Shown piece by piece: positions 1 through 8,544 of a stretch of DNA of 45,779 bases. How positions within the stretch are numbered: the stretch's first letter is position 1; each line of letters starts with the position of its first letter. The notes beneath the pieces were generated by a model. It had not been told where the DNA came from. It searched no databases and worked only from the letters and a program-made list of their open reading frames with translations. This DNA comes from a bacterium. Its GTDB lineage: Bacteria > Patescibacteriota > Doudnabacteria > UBA920 > VMFF01. A program made the position numbers and the translations under genes. Location of the stretch: positions 1-45,779 of the forward strand of contig JAJZOG010000017.1 of the NCBI GenBank assembly GCA_021811585.1, in the 5' to 3' direction.

Positions 1-125
1 GATATGGAAGACGGCTTACGAATGGCTGGATTTTTACAACCACAAAAGAATCCATACAAAATTAAAAGGGCTGACTCCTTTTGAGAAGTTAGCCCAAAGT
101 GTCACCCTTGACTGTTAACTCTACA
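1..125 (+). mobile_element. Right end of an insertion sequence (partial)
   Basis: This is the 3' terminal part of an IS that continues off the left edge. It contains the end of a DDE transposase and a terminus that reads TGTAGAGTTAACAGTCAAGG on the minus strand. Bases 1-127 are an exact inverted copy of 45653-45779, so the same IS lies at both edges. The junction at about 125 falls inside a Doc-type toxin gene. Confidence 0.85.
2..118 (+). CDS. IS transposase, C-terminal fragment
   Basis: The open frame ends at TAA 116-118 and encodes 38 residues that include WLDFYNHKRIHTKLKGLTPF. This is the usual C-terminal end of an rve (DDE integrase core) domain, seen in IS481- and IS3-type transposases, where the helix carries the last catalytic Glu a little upstream. 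The rest of the protein is outside the window. The subfamily cannot be settled from so short a piece. Confidence 0.8.
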   Translation: MWKTAYEWLDFYNHKRIHTKLKGLTPFEKLAQSVTLDC

Positions 126-211
126 ATTGGTTCATCCCAACCCAAGGTCTGCATTGCCAAGTTATGGGCAATTTCCTGTACCTCGTTAAGTGTTAGGATT
201 TTTAACTTCAT
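126..211 (-). pseudogene. Doc/Fic (death-on-curing) toxin, 5' fragment cut by the IS
   Basis: Directly after the stop of the upstream HTH gene (TAA-ATG, no gap) a new frame starts and reads MKLKILTLNEVQEIAHNLAM then QTLGWDEPI. That is the typical N-terminus of Doc-family toxins (an LTLxEVxEIA stretch followed by a WDEPI segment). At 126 the native sequence stops and the frame runs into the IS for eleven more residues, ending at 89-91. The Fic catalytic motif HPFxxGNKR is missing, so the fragment cannot be an active AMP/phosphotransferase. Doc proteins are normally paired with a small antitoxin encoded just upstream, which matches the neighbour. Confidence 0.7.
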
Positions 212-475
212 TTACTCTTTTCCTAACCACTTTAAAACTTCGCCGTAATCCTTTATTGTTTTTTTTACGGCTTCCTTAATTCTAGTTTTATCGATCTCAG
301 ACATCTCTGACGACAAAAGATGTTCAAATTCTTCTCTACCAATCAAGAAAGAATTCCCTATTTTCTTAGCTTCAATTTGCCTATTTTTTATCTTTTTCAA
401 GACCGTGACCTTACTCACACCTAAAAGGCCTGCCAATTCAGCAACAGTAAAAAAAGATTGTTCCGTCGTTTTCAT
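212..475 (-). CDS. Small HTH DNA-binding protein, probable antitoxin/regulator of a Doc module
   Basis: This 87-residue protein has an excisionase-type helix-turn-helix at about residues 9-52 (FTVAELAGLLGVSKVTVLKK, then a wing ending near residue 50). A charged helical tail follows (about 58-87) that could bind a partner protein. It is the first gene of a two-gene unit with the broken Doc gene, to which it is joined without a spacer. The upstream promoter is overlapped by a perfect inverted repeat, as expected for autoregulation. The -10 box lies only 6 bases from the ATG, so the mRNA should be leaderless. The HTH family is seen directly; the antitoxin role is inferred from context. Confidence 0.75.
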   Translation of the reverse strand: MKTTEQSFFTVAELAGLLGVSKVTVLKKIKNRQIEAKKIGNSFLIGREEFEHLLSSEMSEIDKTRIKEAVKKTIKDYGEVLKWLGKE

Positions 476-481
476 AGGTAA

Positions 482-510
482 ATAATAGCAAATCGTTAAC
501 CCTGGGTCAA
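482..510 (-). promoter_or_regulatory. Promoter of the HTH-Doc module, leaderless
   Basis: On the minus strand the -35 TTGACC (505-510) and -10 TATTAT (482-487) are separated by exactly 17 nt. The ATG at 473-475 starts where transcription should begin, which implies a leaderless message. The -35 box sits between the arms of the inverted repeat at 491-522. Confidence 0.75.
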
Positions 511-522
511 TAGTTAACGATT
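491..522. promoter_or_regulatory. Operator-like inverted repeat
   Basis: AATCGTTAAC (491-500) and GTTAACGATT (513-522) form a perfect 10-bp inverted repeat around the -35 box. A further GTTAACGTTA lies at about 542-551. This is a natural binding site for the adjacent HTH protein; binding is inferred. Confidence 0.65.
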
Positions 523-638
523 GTAAACTATCAAATCGAGGTTAACGTTATTTAAAAATATAACATAAAAACCCCTTTCTGTTTCCAGTAAGAGGTTCAA
601 ATTCCAAGACGCGCATTGTTGCAAAAATCCAGCCAAAC

Positions 639-2562
<1,924 letters not shown>

Positions 2563-2770
2563 ATTCAGTTGGTAATGTGCGCGCTACTTTTGCCGATTCC
2601 GATACAATCCAGCCATCAATTCGGCCATCAATTTTAAACCCCAAACCGTCCGAATTCAGCGTACAAAAAACACGCAAACTAACTTTGGTGTTTTAAGCTA
2701 ATTTAGGACTAATTTAATGAATTTAGAAAGATGCGGCTGTTTTTCTTAAAGATTATTAAGTAGCATTTGA

Positions 2771-2799
2771 ATTTTAATGCGCGGCAGGGATTTTGTCAA
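2771..2799 (-). promoter_or_regulatory. 16S rRNA promoter
   Basis: On the minus strand TTGACA (2794-2799) and TAAAAT (2771-2776) are separated by exactly 17 nt. This is the only near-consensus promoter upstream of the 16S gene. It gives a leader of about 510 nt before the mature 5' end. Confidence 0.75.
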
Positions 2800-2890
2800 G
2801 CAACCAGGCGAATAAATATCAGGCATAAGACAGCGATGCGCAGATAGCTGGAAGGGCGCCGGACAACATTGCGCGGCGCACTGGCTGGCG

Positions 2891-4096
2891 CTAGTTTCCT
2901 ACAATTATCTTGATATCTTCGGCCTGGCTTGGGTCTGCCTGCGAAAACGTTGCTTTTTGCAATTCCGCAAGCCGCTCCAAAATAGGCAAAAGCGCCTTAT
3001 TTTTATAAAAAACAGTTATGCCGGATTGATTCTGCGCGGCATTTAAAGCGCTGCATGAACTTATTTTGTAATTTTCCAGGTAGCCGCAATATTTTTTTGC
3101 GAGGCCGGCGGTGTTTGTGGCGTTATAAACCGAAGCTGTTTGCGAGCTTAAATTCGCGCTCGGCAATATCGAAACCAAATAAAGGTTCATATCATCTGTG
3201 ATGGAATCGCTGTTTTGTATCTGCGGTTTGATATTGTACTGCACAAGCCCGGCCAGTAATTTTTGCATCTGGTCCTGCGCCTGGGTTTTGAAAAATAAAG
3301 TATCCGTATTTTCAACCGGAAGCGAAATCAAATCAGATGGATGATCAATAACAACCTCGCCTGCCGACGCCTGCGCGGCAACCTGGGAAACAATCGCGCT
3401 GATATCCGAATTTGCGTTAACCACTACCAGTTTAAAAGATCCTTGGGCTTGCGTAGCGCTGGAAACCGTTGCGCCTTGTTGCGTTTTGGTCGCATGATGC
3501 TTGAACAGAATGAAACCGCCGTGGCCAAAAATTTGCTTGGAAGGATTCAAAACCAAAATAAACAATGCCGCTGCCGCTAAAATAATTATTATGGAGAGCG
3601 CATAAATAAAGCCGCGCCAAAAACGCGATTGCCTTGATTGCGATTTTGTGTGGATTTTCGGCTTAAGGCCAAAGGAAGAAGATGCCGGCGCCAAGAATGC
3701 CGCATCTTTTTCGGAAATCGGTTCTGGTTCAAAACCCCGGTCCGCGCTCGCTTGTCCGCTTGAATGCCCACGCGCATTCCCGTTTGAATGTCCGCGCTCG
3801 CTTGCATGCGCTTGATGCTCGCCTGGTTCGCGCCCGTGCTTTGCTTTGAGGACTTCGCTTGCGGCAATTGTTTGCTGTTCAGTTTTTGGTTCAGCTTTTT
3901 GCCCGACTTTTGGTTCGGCTTTTTGCCCGGTTGTTTGTTCGGCTTTTTGTTCGGCTTTTTCCTGCTGTTCATCCGCAGCGGCCGCAACAGGCGCCTTGCG
4001 CGCATTTTTTCTTTTTGGCTTGGCGGTTTGGCTTTTGCTTTCTTCCAATTGTTCCTGCTCTGCCGCATCGGGCGTAACGGCTTTTTTTCTTGGCAT
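2891..4096 (-). CDS. Membrane-anchored protein with charged repeat N-terminus and LytR_C-like domain
   Basis: This protein has 401 residues. Residues 1-100 are rich in Lys, Glu and Gln with short repeats of the type EQKAEPKxGQKAEPK and begin with basic MPRKKA. Around 158-185 there is one transmembrane helix (FWRGFIYALSIIIILAAAAL), so the C-terminal half should be outside. The segment near 315-400 (SVYNATNTAGLAKKY, then a short Cys-containing stretch and ITVFYKN) resembles the LytR C-terminal domain found in envelope proteins. The gene follows clpP by 10 nt, so it is probably cotranscribed with it. The function is unknown; a role in the cell envelope is inferred. Confidence 0.7.
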   Translation of the reverse strand: MPRKKAVTPDAAEQEQLEESKSQTAKPKRKNARKAPVAAAADEQQEKAEQKAEQTTGQKAEPKVGQKAEPKTEQQTIAASEVLKAKHGREPGEHQAHASERGHSNGNARGHSSGQASADRGFEPEPISEKDAAFLAPASSSFGLKPKIHTKSQSRQSRFWRGFIYALSIIIILAAAALFILVLNPSKQIFGHGGFILFKHHATKTQQGATVSSATQAQGSFKLVVVNANSDISAIVSQVAAQASAGEVVIDHPSDLISLPVENTDTLFFKTQAQDQMQKLLAGLVQYNIKPQIQNSDSITDDMNLYLVSILPSANLSSQTASVYNATNTAGLAKKYCGYLENYKISSCSALNAAQNQSGITVFYKNKALLPILERLAELQKATFSQADPSQAEDIKIIVGN

Positions 4097-4106
4097 TTTA
4101 TTTATC

Positions 4107-4700
4107 CTATTTAATTGGTTTCGAAATTATCTTATCGATCAAGCCGTATTTTTTGGCTTCTTCGGAAGTCATGAAATAATCGCGATCAGTATCCTGCTCA
4201 ATTTTCTTAATGGTTTGCCCTGTGTGTTTGCTTAGAATTTCATTGACCTGATTATTCATGCGCGCCATTTCGCGGGCATGTATTTCAACGTCTTTTTGCT
4301 GGCCTTCAACGCCGCCCATTATATGCACCTGGTGAATCAGGACTCTTGCATTCGGCAAAGCATAACGTTTGCCTTTTGTGCCCGAAGCAAGCAAAACCGC
4401 TGCTGCCGAAGCCGCCTGGCCGATGCAGATGGTGGTGACATCGCATTTTATATACTGGATTGTGTCATATAATGCCAGCGCCGCGGTCACCGAGCCGCCC
4501 GGAGAATTAATATAAATTTTTATGTCTTCCTTCGCATTTTCCGCTTCTAAAAACAGCATCTGCGCGATTACCGTATTGGCAACGTGGTCGTCAATAGGTT
4601 CTCCTAAAAAAATAATACGGTCTTTCAAAAGGCGGGAATAAATATCAAACGCTCTTTCGCCCATTGCGGAACGTTCTATGACCATTGGAATTAAAGGCAT
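4107..4700 (-). CDS. clpP: ATP-dependent Clp protease proteolytic subunit
   Basis: The protein has 197 residues, the normal length for ClpP without a long propeptide. The catalytic serine is in GQAASAAAV (Ser98), the histidine in RVLIHQ (His123) and the aspartate in the DTDRD block at 170-174. The YINSPGGSV oxyanion-loop segment is at 63-71. ClpP forms a double heptamer ring in the cytoplasm and degrades proteins fed by ClpX or ClpC ATPases, neither of which is in the window. The start MPLIPMVIE is the family's usual N-terminus. It lies downstream of nusA, from which it is separated by a 7-nt repeat array. Confidence 0.97.
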   Translation of the reverse strand: MPLIPMVIERSAMGERAFDIYSRLLKDRIIFLGEPIDDHVANTVIAQMLFLEAENAKEDIKIYINSPGGSVTAALALYDTIQYIKCDVTTICIGQAASAAAVLLASGTKGKRYALPNARVLIHQVHIMGGVEGQQKDVEIHAREMARMNNQVNEILSKHTGQTIKKIEQDTDRDYFMTSEEAKKYGLIDKIISKPIK

Positions 4701-4716
4701 GTGTTTATGAATTAAT

Positions 4717-4860
4717 AGTTAGTTGTTGGTAGGTGGTAGTTGGTAGATGGTAGATAGTAGTTAGTAGATGGTAGGCGGTGGCTAAAATTGTGATACTTAA
4801 GAATTTTAGCTCCTAACTCCTAACTACCAACTACTAGCTCCTAACTACCAACTATTATTT
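4717..4860. repeat. 7-nt repeat array, inverted arrangement (nusA-clpP spacer)
   Basis: The spacer is filled by two arms of a degenerate heptamer. The left arm (about 4717-4785) reads as units such as TAGTTGG, TAGATGG and TAGGTGG. The right arm (about 4806-4857) reads as units such as TAACTCC, TAACTAC and CAACTAC, which is the complementary form. The arms flank GGCTAAAATT / AATTTTAGC and can fold into one long hairpin in the nusA-clpP transcript. Related arrays lie at 22509-22575 and 33802-33909. Confidence 0.85.
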
Positions 4861-6024
4861 TTAGCTTTTCACTTCTTCTGTTTCCTGGTTTGCGCCTTCT
4901 TCGGGCTGTTCGGCTTCACCTCTTTCTATGTGTTCTGCTTCGGAAAGGATATCGCTTTCGCCTTTTTCAACTTCGCCTTCGGGGCTGACTTTCTCGCCGT
5001 TAATATCTATTTTCCAGCCGGTAAGGCGCGCGGCGAGCCGGACATTTTGCCCGGATTTCCCGATTACCAATGAAAGCTGGTCTTCCAAAACTCCAACCTT
5101 TGCTGACCTTTCTTCCATATCCAACTGCACGTTTAAAATCTTTGCCGGCGAAAGGGCGTTGGCAATCAATTTAACAGGATCTTCGCTCCACTCTATAATA
5201 TCAATTTTTTCTCCGCCAAGCTCGTTCATAACCGTTTGCACTCTGGTGCCGCGCTGGCCAACGCATGCGCCAATCGGATCAATTCCATCCTGATTGGACA
5301 AAACCGCTATTTTCGTGCGCGAACCGGCTTCGCGGGCAATGCCCTTTATTTCCACTGCGCCGCTATAAATTTCAGGCACTTCCAGTTCAAAAAGCTTGCG
5401 GACCATATCAGGATGGCTTCTTGAAAGCGTAATTTTTGGCCCTTTGTTTGCCGGTTCGACATGCAAAACCAAAACCTTTATTCTTTGGCCGGGCTGGTAT
5501 TTTTCCCCGCGGATCTGCTCCGAAGGGAAAAGCACGCCCGTTGCCTTGCCCAGGTCAATCAAAACAGTATCGCCTTCCACGCGCTGGACAACACCGTTCT
5601 GCAGGGTGCGCTCTTTGGATTTGTATTCCGAAAAAACAATATTGCGCTCGGCTTCGCGCATGCGCTGAATTATAACCTGCTTGGCGGTTTGCGCGGCAAT
5701 CCTTCCGAAATTCGTGCCTTCGGAAGGCGTAATTTCTGTTTTAATCTCATCGCCGGCCTTATATTTCGAACTTATTTCCTTGGCATCTTCCAAAGAGATT
5801 TCTTTTTGCGGATCAACAACCTCGGCCACAACCGTTTTAACGTCATAAATTTTTGTAGAGAGGTTTTGCGGATCAAACTCCACGACAACGTTTTGGTCCT
5901 TTGCGCCATAATCTTTTCTGAAAGCGGAGGCCAGGGCCGCCTCGATCATGGAAATAATTTCTTCCCTCGGAATTCCTTTTTCTTCCTCTATTTGCTCCAG
6001 GGCCTGTTCAAATGCATCGTTCAT
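4861..6024 (-). CDS. nusA: Transcription termination/antitermination factor NusA
   Basis: The protein has 387 residues. The order is the N-terminal RNA-polymerase-binding domain (1-125, with AALASAFRKDYG), S1 domain (about 135-200, GVVQRVEGDTVLIDLGKATG), KH1 (about 230-280, with GACVGQRGTRVQTV) and KH2 (about 295-350, LVIGKSGQNVRLAARLTGWK). A short acidic tail (350-387) replaces the C-terminal repeats of E. coli NusA. It binds RNA polymerase and nascent RNA and modulates pausing. The usual partners rimP and infB are not adjacent; yraN lies upstream and clpP downstream. Confidence 0.97.
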   Translation of the reverse strand: MNDAFEQALEQIEEEKGIPREEIISMIEAALASAFRKDYGAKDQNVVVEFDPQNLSTKIYDVKTVVAEVVDPQKEISLEDAKEISSKYKAGDEIKTEITPSEGTNFGRIAAQTAKQVIIQRMREAERNIVFSEYKSKERTLQNGVVQRVEGDTVLIDLGKATGVLFPSEQIRGEKYQPGQRIKVLVLHVEPANKGPKITLSRSHPDMVRKLFELEVPEIYSGAVEIKGIAREAGSRTKIAVLSNQDGIDPIGACVGQRGTRVQTVMNELGGEKIDIIEWSEDPVKLIANALSPAKILNVQLDMEERSAKVGVLEDQLSLVIGKSGQNVRLAARLTGWKIDINGEKVSPEGEVEKGESDILSEAEHIERGEAEQPEEGANQETEEVKS

Positions 6025-6071
6025 GTTATTCTTTCTATTTTTTAATTTAACTTGGATTGCGCCGATTTAAC

Positions 6072-6096
6072 AAAAAAACTGAAGTTTAAACTTCAG
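6072..6096 (-). terminator. Intrinsic terminator after yraN
   Basis: CTGAAGTTTAAACTTCAG (6079-6096) is a perfect palindrome followed on the minus strand by seven T (6072-6078). It sits directly behind the yraN stop and ends transcription before nusA. Confidence 0.8.
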
Positions 6097-6098
6097 CT

Positions 6099-6533
6099 TC
6101 ATAAGTCAATCATAACATCTGAGTATATTTTAACCCTGATAAGTTTTTTGTCAACTGGCGGCTGGCAGCCATCCGAACCCTGGGGCAGCGCCGCATGCGG
6201 CATTGCCACGAAAACAAAATCAAAATGCGGCCGAAAATAATTGCATGCAGCATGCATTTTCAAATAATATGCGGAGATCTTCCGAAACCGCGCGAGCTTG
6301 GCGCGAGTTAAAATTTCCAAATCCTCTCCGAAAGCATCGGACGTGCGACACTTCACTTCCACAAACCTTATTTCGCGGCCCCTTGCCGCCACAATATCTA
6401 TTTCACCCATGCGCTTGCCGGTTTTATTGCAAAAATTGCGCGCCAAAATCTTAAACCCGCGGCTTATGTAAATGCGCGCCGCCAGATCTTCCGCTTTTTT
6501 GCCGAACCGCAAATTTTGCCACTGGGAATGCAT
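6099..6533 (-). CDS. YraN family (UPF0102) endonuclease-fold protein
   Basis: This 144-residue protein carries the YraN family pattern: GKKAEDLAARIYISRGF near the N-terminus, GEIDIVAARG (about 53-62), then FVEVKCR (about 67-73). The D and ExK residues form a PD-(D/E)xK-like nuclease centre. The family is widely conserved and sits near rnhB in many bacteria, but its physiological role is not settled. The protein is slightly longer than usual at the C-terminus. The gene ends at its own terminator. Confidence 0.88.
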   Translation of the reverse strand: MHSQWQNLRFGKKAEDLAARIYISRGFKILARNFCNKTGKRMGEIDIVAARGREIRFVEVKCRTSDAFGEDLEILTRAKLARFRKISAYYLKMHAACNYFRPHFDFVFVAMPHAALPQGSDGCQPPVDKKLIRVKIYSDVMIDL

Positions 6534-6632
6534 GCGAAAAGCCGCTGCGCAAACCGCGGTCCGCGTACGCGCGTTAATTTTCTGCCTGCCATTTATACTC
6601 GGCAGCCATTAAGAAAAAATTAAACAGAGATT

Positions 6633-6655
6633 AAAAAAGCGCGCATTCCGCGCGC
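6633..6655 (-). terminator. Intrinsic terminator
   Basis: GCGCGC-ATTCC-GCGCGC (6639-6655) is followed on the minus strand by six T (6633-6638). It lies just after the small membrane protein gene at 6669. Confidence 0.8.
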
Positions 6656-6668
6656 TGGTTTTCAAACT

Positions 6669-7070
6669 TTATAAATACTTTTGCTTTATCTGCTGCTTTG
6701 CAAACTCTTCGCGTTTCCTTTTATATCCCGTGAAATAATACTTTACTAAAACGATTGCCCAAATTAATGCCGCTAAATAGACGACCGCAGCGACAATGTG
6801 CATTGAAAATAAGGCGATAAATTCATAGCGCGCCGCGAACCAAAGCATTCCCAAAATCCCAATTGTCCAAAACAAGGATGCCCATCTGTGCACAATATCC
6901 TTGTAAAGTTCATTTTTGGAAAAATGTTTTGATATTTCGCAGGCAATTGCAGCTGCCAATAATGCGACTGCCAAGACCGAAAAAATCCTGTCGGATTTTG
7001 AAAACTGCGCGGCCGGCGGGCCGAAAAGATAAGTAGCGGAAAATAAATGTGTGAACAAGGCGGATTTCAT
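6669..7070 (-). CDS. Small four-helix membrane protein, unknown
   Basis: The protein has 133 residues with hydrophobic helices at about 30-45, 65-80, 85-98 and 95-115, for example AALIWAIVLVKYYF, and a basic C-terminal tail (GYKRKREEFAKQQIKQKYL). I do not recognise the family. It starts 6 nt after the stop of the methyltransferase gene and ends at a strong terminator, so it is the last gene of that unit. Confidence 0.7.
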   Translation of the reverse strand: MKSALFTHLFSATYLFGPPAAQFSKSDRIFSVLAVALLAAAIACEISKHFSKNELYKDIVHRWASLFWTIGILGMLWFAARYEFIALFSMHIVAAVVYLAALIWAIVLVKYYFTGYKRKREEFAKQQIKQKYL

Positions 7071-7076
7071 AATAAA

Positions 7077-7691
7077 TTATTTAATAAACAGCAAGGAATA
7101 ATGGAACGCGTCAGCAGGCATTTCGCTTTTAAATACAAAGCCCGATTCCGCAAAAAGCCGGGAAGCGTCTGCCGGGGCGATTCTGCTTTCCATGCTCGGC
7201 CCGAACGGCAACGGCTCTTTCTTCCATTCAATAACCACAACTTTGCCTCCGGTTTTTAAAACGCGGTAGGTTTCGCGCAAAATATTTTTTTGCAGTTTGG
7301 AAAGATGCAGTATGCCTGCCAGGATCACCGCGTCGCAGGAATTTTCTTTTATGGGCACTCCGGGATTTTCCAAATTATGCTTTAGGACGTAAATATTTTT
7401 TAAACCCTCGTGCTTTGCCGCGGAAATTGTGGCTTCAAGGGATTCGTTTTTTATGTCCACGGCATAGACCTGGCCGTTTTCTCCAGCCAGCTTTGCGGCG
7501 GCAACCGGATAAAAGCCGTTGCCACACCCGAAATCGGCTATAACCGCGCCCTTTTCCAATCCCGCATACGCCAAAATCTTGGAGGGATCCAAAAAACGAA
7601 CTTGTGTATTAATTTCCATATTTTTTTGCCAAAGGTAATTTTCTGAATACCGCATTTGCGGCGCACTTTTTTGCCTCATCATCCCGGGCAT
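7077..7691 (-). CDS. Class I SAM-dependent methyltransferase
   Basis: The protein has 204 residues. Motif I is VIADFGCGNGFYPVA (about 51-65), the acidic residue of motif II is in VYAVDIKNESLE (about 77-88), and CDAVILAGILHLS (about 120-132) is motif IV. The fold is that of a UbiE/Methyltransf_11-type enzyme. The substrate cannot be read from the sequence. Several Met codons near the start (MPGMMRQ) leave the exact start open. It is followed closely by a small membrane protein gene. Confidence 0.85.
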   Translation of the reverse strand: MPGMMRQKSAPQMRYSENYLWQKNMEINTQVRFLDPSKILAYAGLEKGAVIADFGCGNGFYPVAAAKLAGENGQVYAVDIKNESLEATISAAKHEGLKNIYVLKHNLENPGVPIKENSCDAVILAGILHLSKLQKNILRETYRVLKTGGKVVVIEWKKEPLPFGPSMESRIAPADASRLFAESGFVFKSEMPADAFHYSLLFIK

Positions 7692-7722
7692 TTCCGAAAG
7701 CTCCGGGTGCTCATGCTCTTTA

Positions 7723-8544
7723 CTACAGTATATACTCTTTATATATTTTTTCCACTTTCAGGGCGCGGCCGTCCGCGCCTATTTCCGCATACAAAGCATT
7801 TACCATGATGGGATTGCTTTCTTCAACTTCAAAAGAAAATTTGCCGCCTAAAAAGATTTCCAAAGAATTTTGAATGGGCACGCCAAGTACGGAATTCAAT
7901 GCGCCGCACATGCCAGCATCGGAAACAAATGCTTCGCCTTTCGGGAGGATTTGCCAATCAGCGGTGGCCACGTGCGTGTGCGTGCCGCAAACCATTGAGG
8001 CGCGGCCGTCGGCGTAAAACCCGAAAGCGCGCTTTTCCGAAGTGGCTTCGGAATGGAAATCAACAAAAACAATTTCACCGGCTTTTTTTTGCGCCGAAAA
8101 AATTTCATCAAACGCCTGGAACGGGCTGCTTATTTGCCCGGGAAATTGCTTTTCGAAAAAAACCGTGGCATTTAAATTCATCACCAAAAGGTTGTGGCCG
8201 TTTTTTTCTGCGCGCACAAAACCCTTGCCCGGAAAATCGCCAATATAATTTGCGGGCCGGATTAAATTCGGAGTAATTTCAAAAGCCCGTTTGGAAAACT
8301 CGGCTTTGTCAAAAGCGTGATTGCCGGAAGTATAAACGTCAATATCAAGCGAAGCGAGCTCGTTTAATGCATTTGCCGTCACGCCTTTGCCGTGCGCGAT
8401 ATTTTCGACATTGACAATGACAAAATCAGGATCATATTTTTCGCGCAGCTCAGGCACTGCTTTTAACAGAACCAGGCGCCCCGGCTTGCCAACGGTATCG
8501 CCAAAAAATAAAATTTTTGCCGGCATTGAATGATTATCGGGCAT
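7723..8544 (-). CDS. ymdB: YmdB family metallophosphoesterase
   Basis: The 273 residues match YmdB of Gram-positive bacteria along their length: ILFFGDTVGKPGR at the N-terminus, VNVENIAHGKGVT (about 45-57), SGNHAFDK (about 73-80), DFHSEATSEKRAFGFYADGR and GTHTHVATAD near the middle. These residues bind two metal ions. The family hydrolyses 2',3'-cyclic nucleotides in vitro and affects biofilm genes in Bacillus. The frame overlaps the end of rny by 11 nt; a start at the second Met (8526) would remove the overlap. The rny-ymdB pairing is conserved in Firmicutes. Confidence 0.93.
   Translation of the reverse strand: MPDNHSMPAKILFFGDTVGKPGRLVLLKAVPELREKYDPDFVIVNVENIAHGKGVTANALNELASLDIDVYTSGNHAFDKAEFSKRAFEITPNLIRPANYIGDFPGKGFVRAEKNGHNLLVMNLNATVFFEKQFPGQISSPFQAFDEIFSAQKKAGEIVFVDFHSEATSEKRAFGFYADGRASMVCGTHTHVATADWQILPKGEAFVSDAGMCGALNSVLGVPIQNSLEIFLGGKFSFEVEESNPIMVNALYAEIGADGRALKVEKIYKEYIL

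Noticed and set aside
3788-4114. Phe/Leu-rich open frames opposite the KAEPK repeats
   Set aside because: Antisense shadows of a low-complexity Lys/Glu segment.
4717-4860. Ordinary intrinsic terminator between nusA and clpP
   Set aside because: It can fold into a hairpin, but the 7-nt register and the related arrays elsewhere are not explained by a terminator, and no terminal T run follows the stem.
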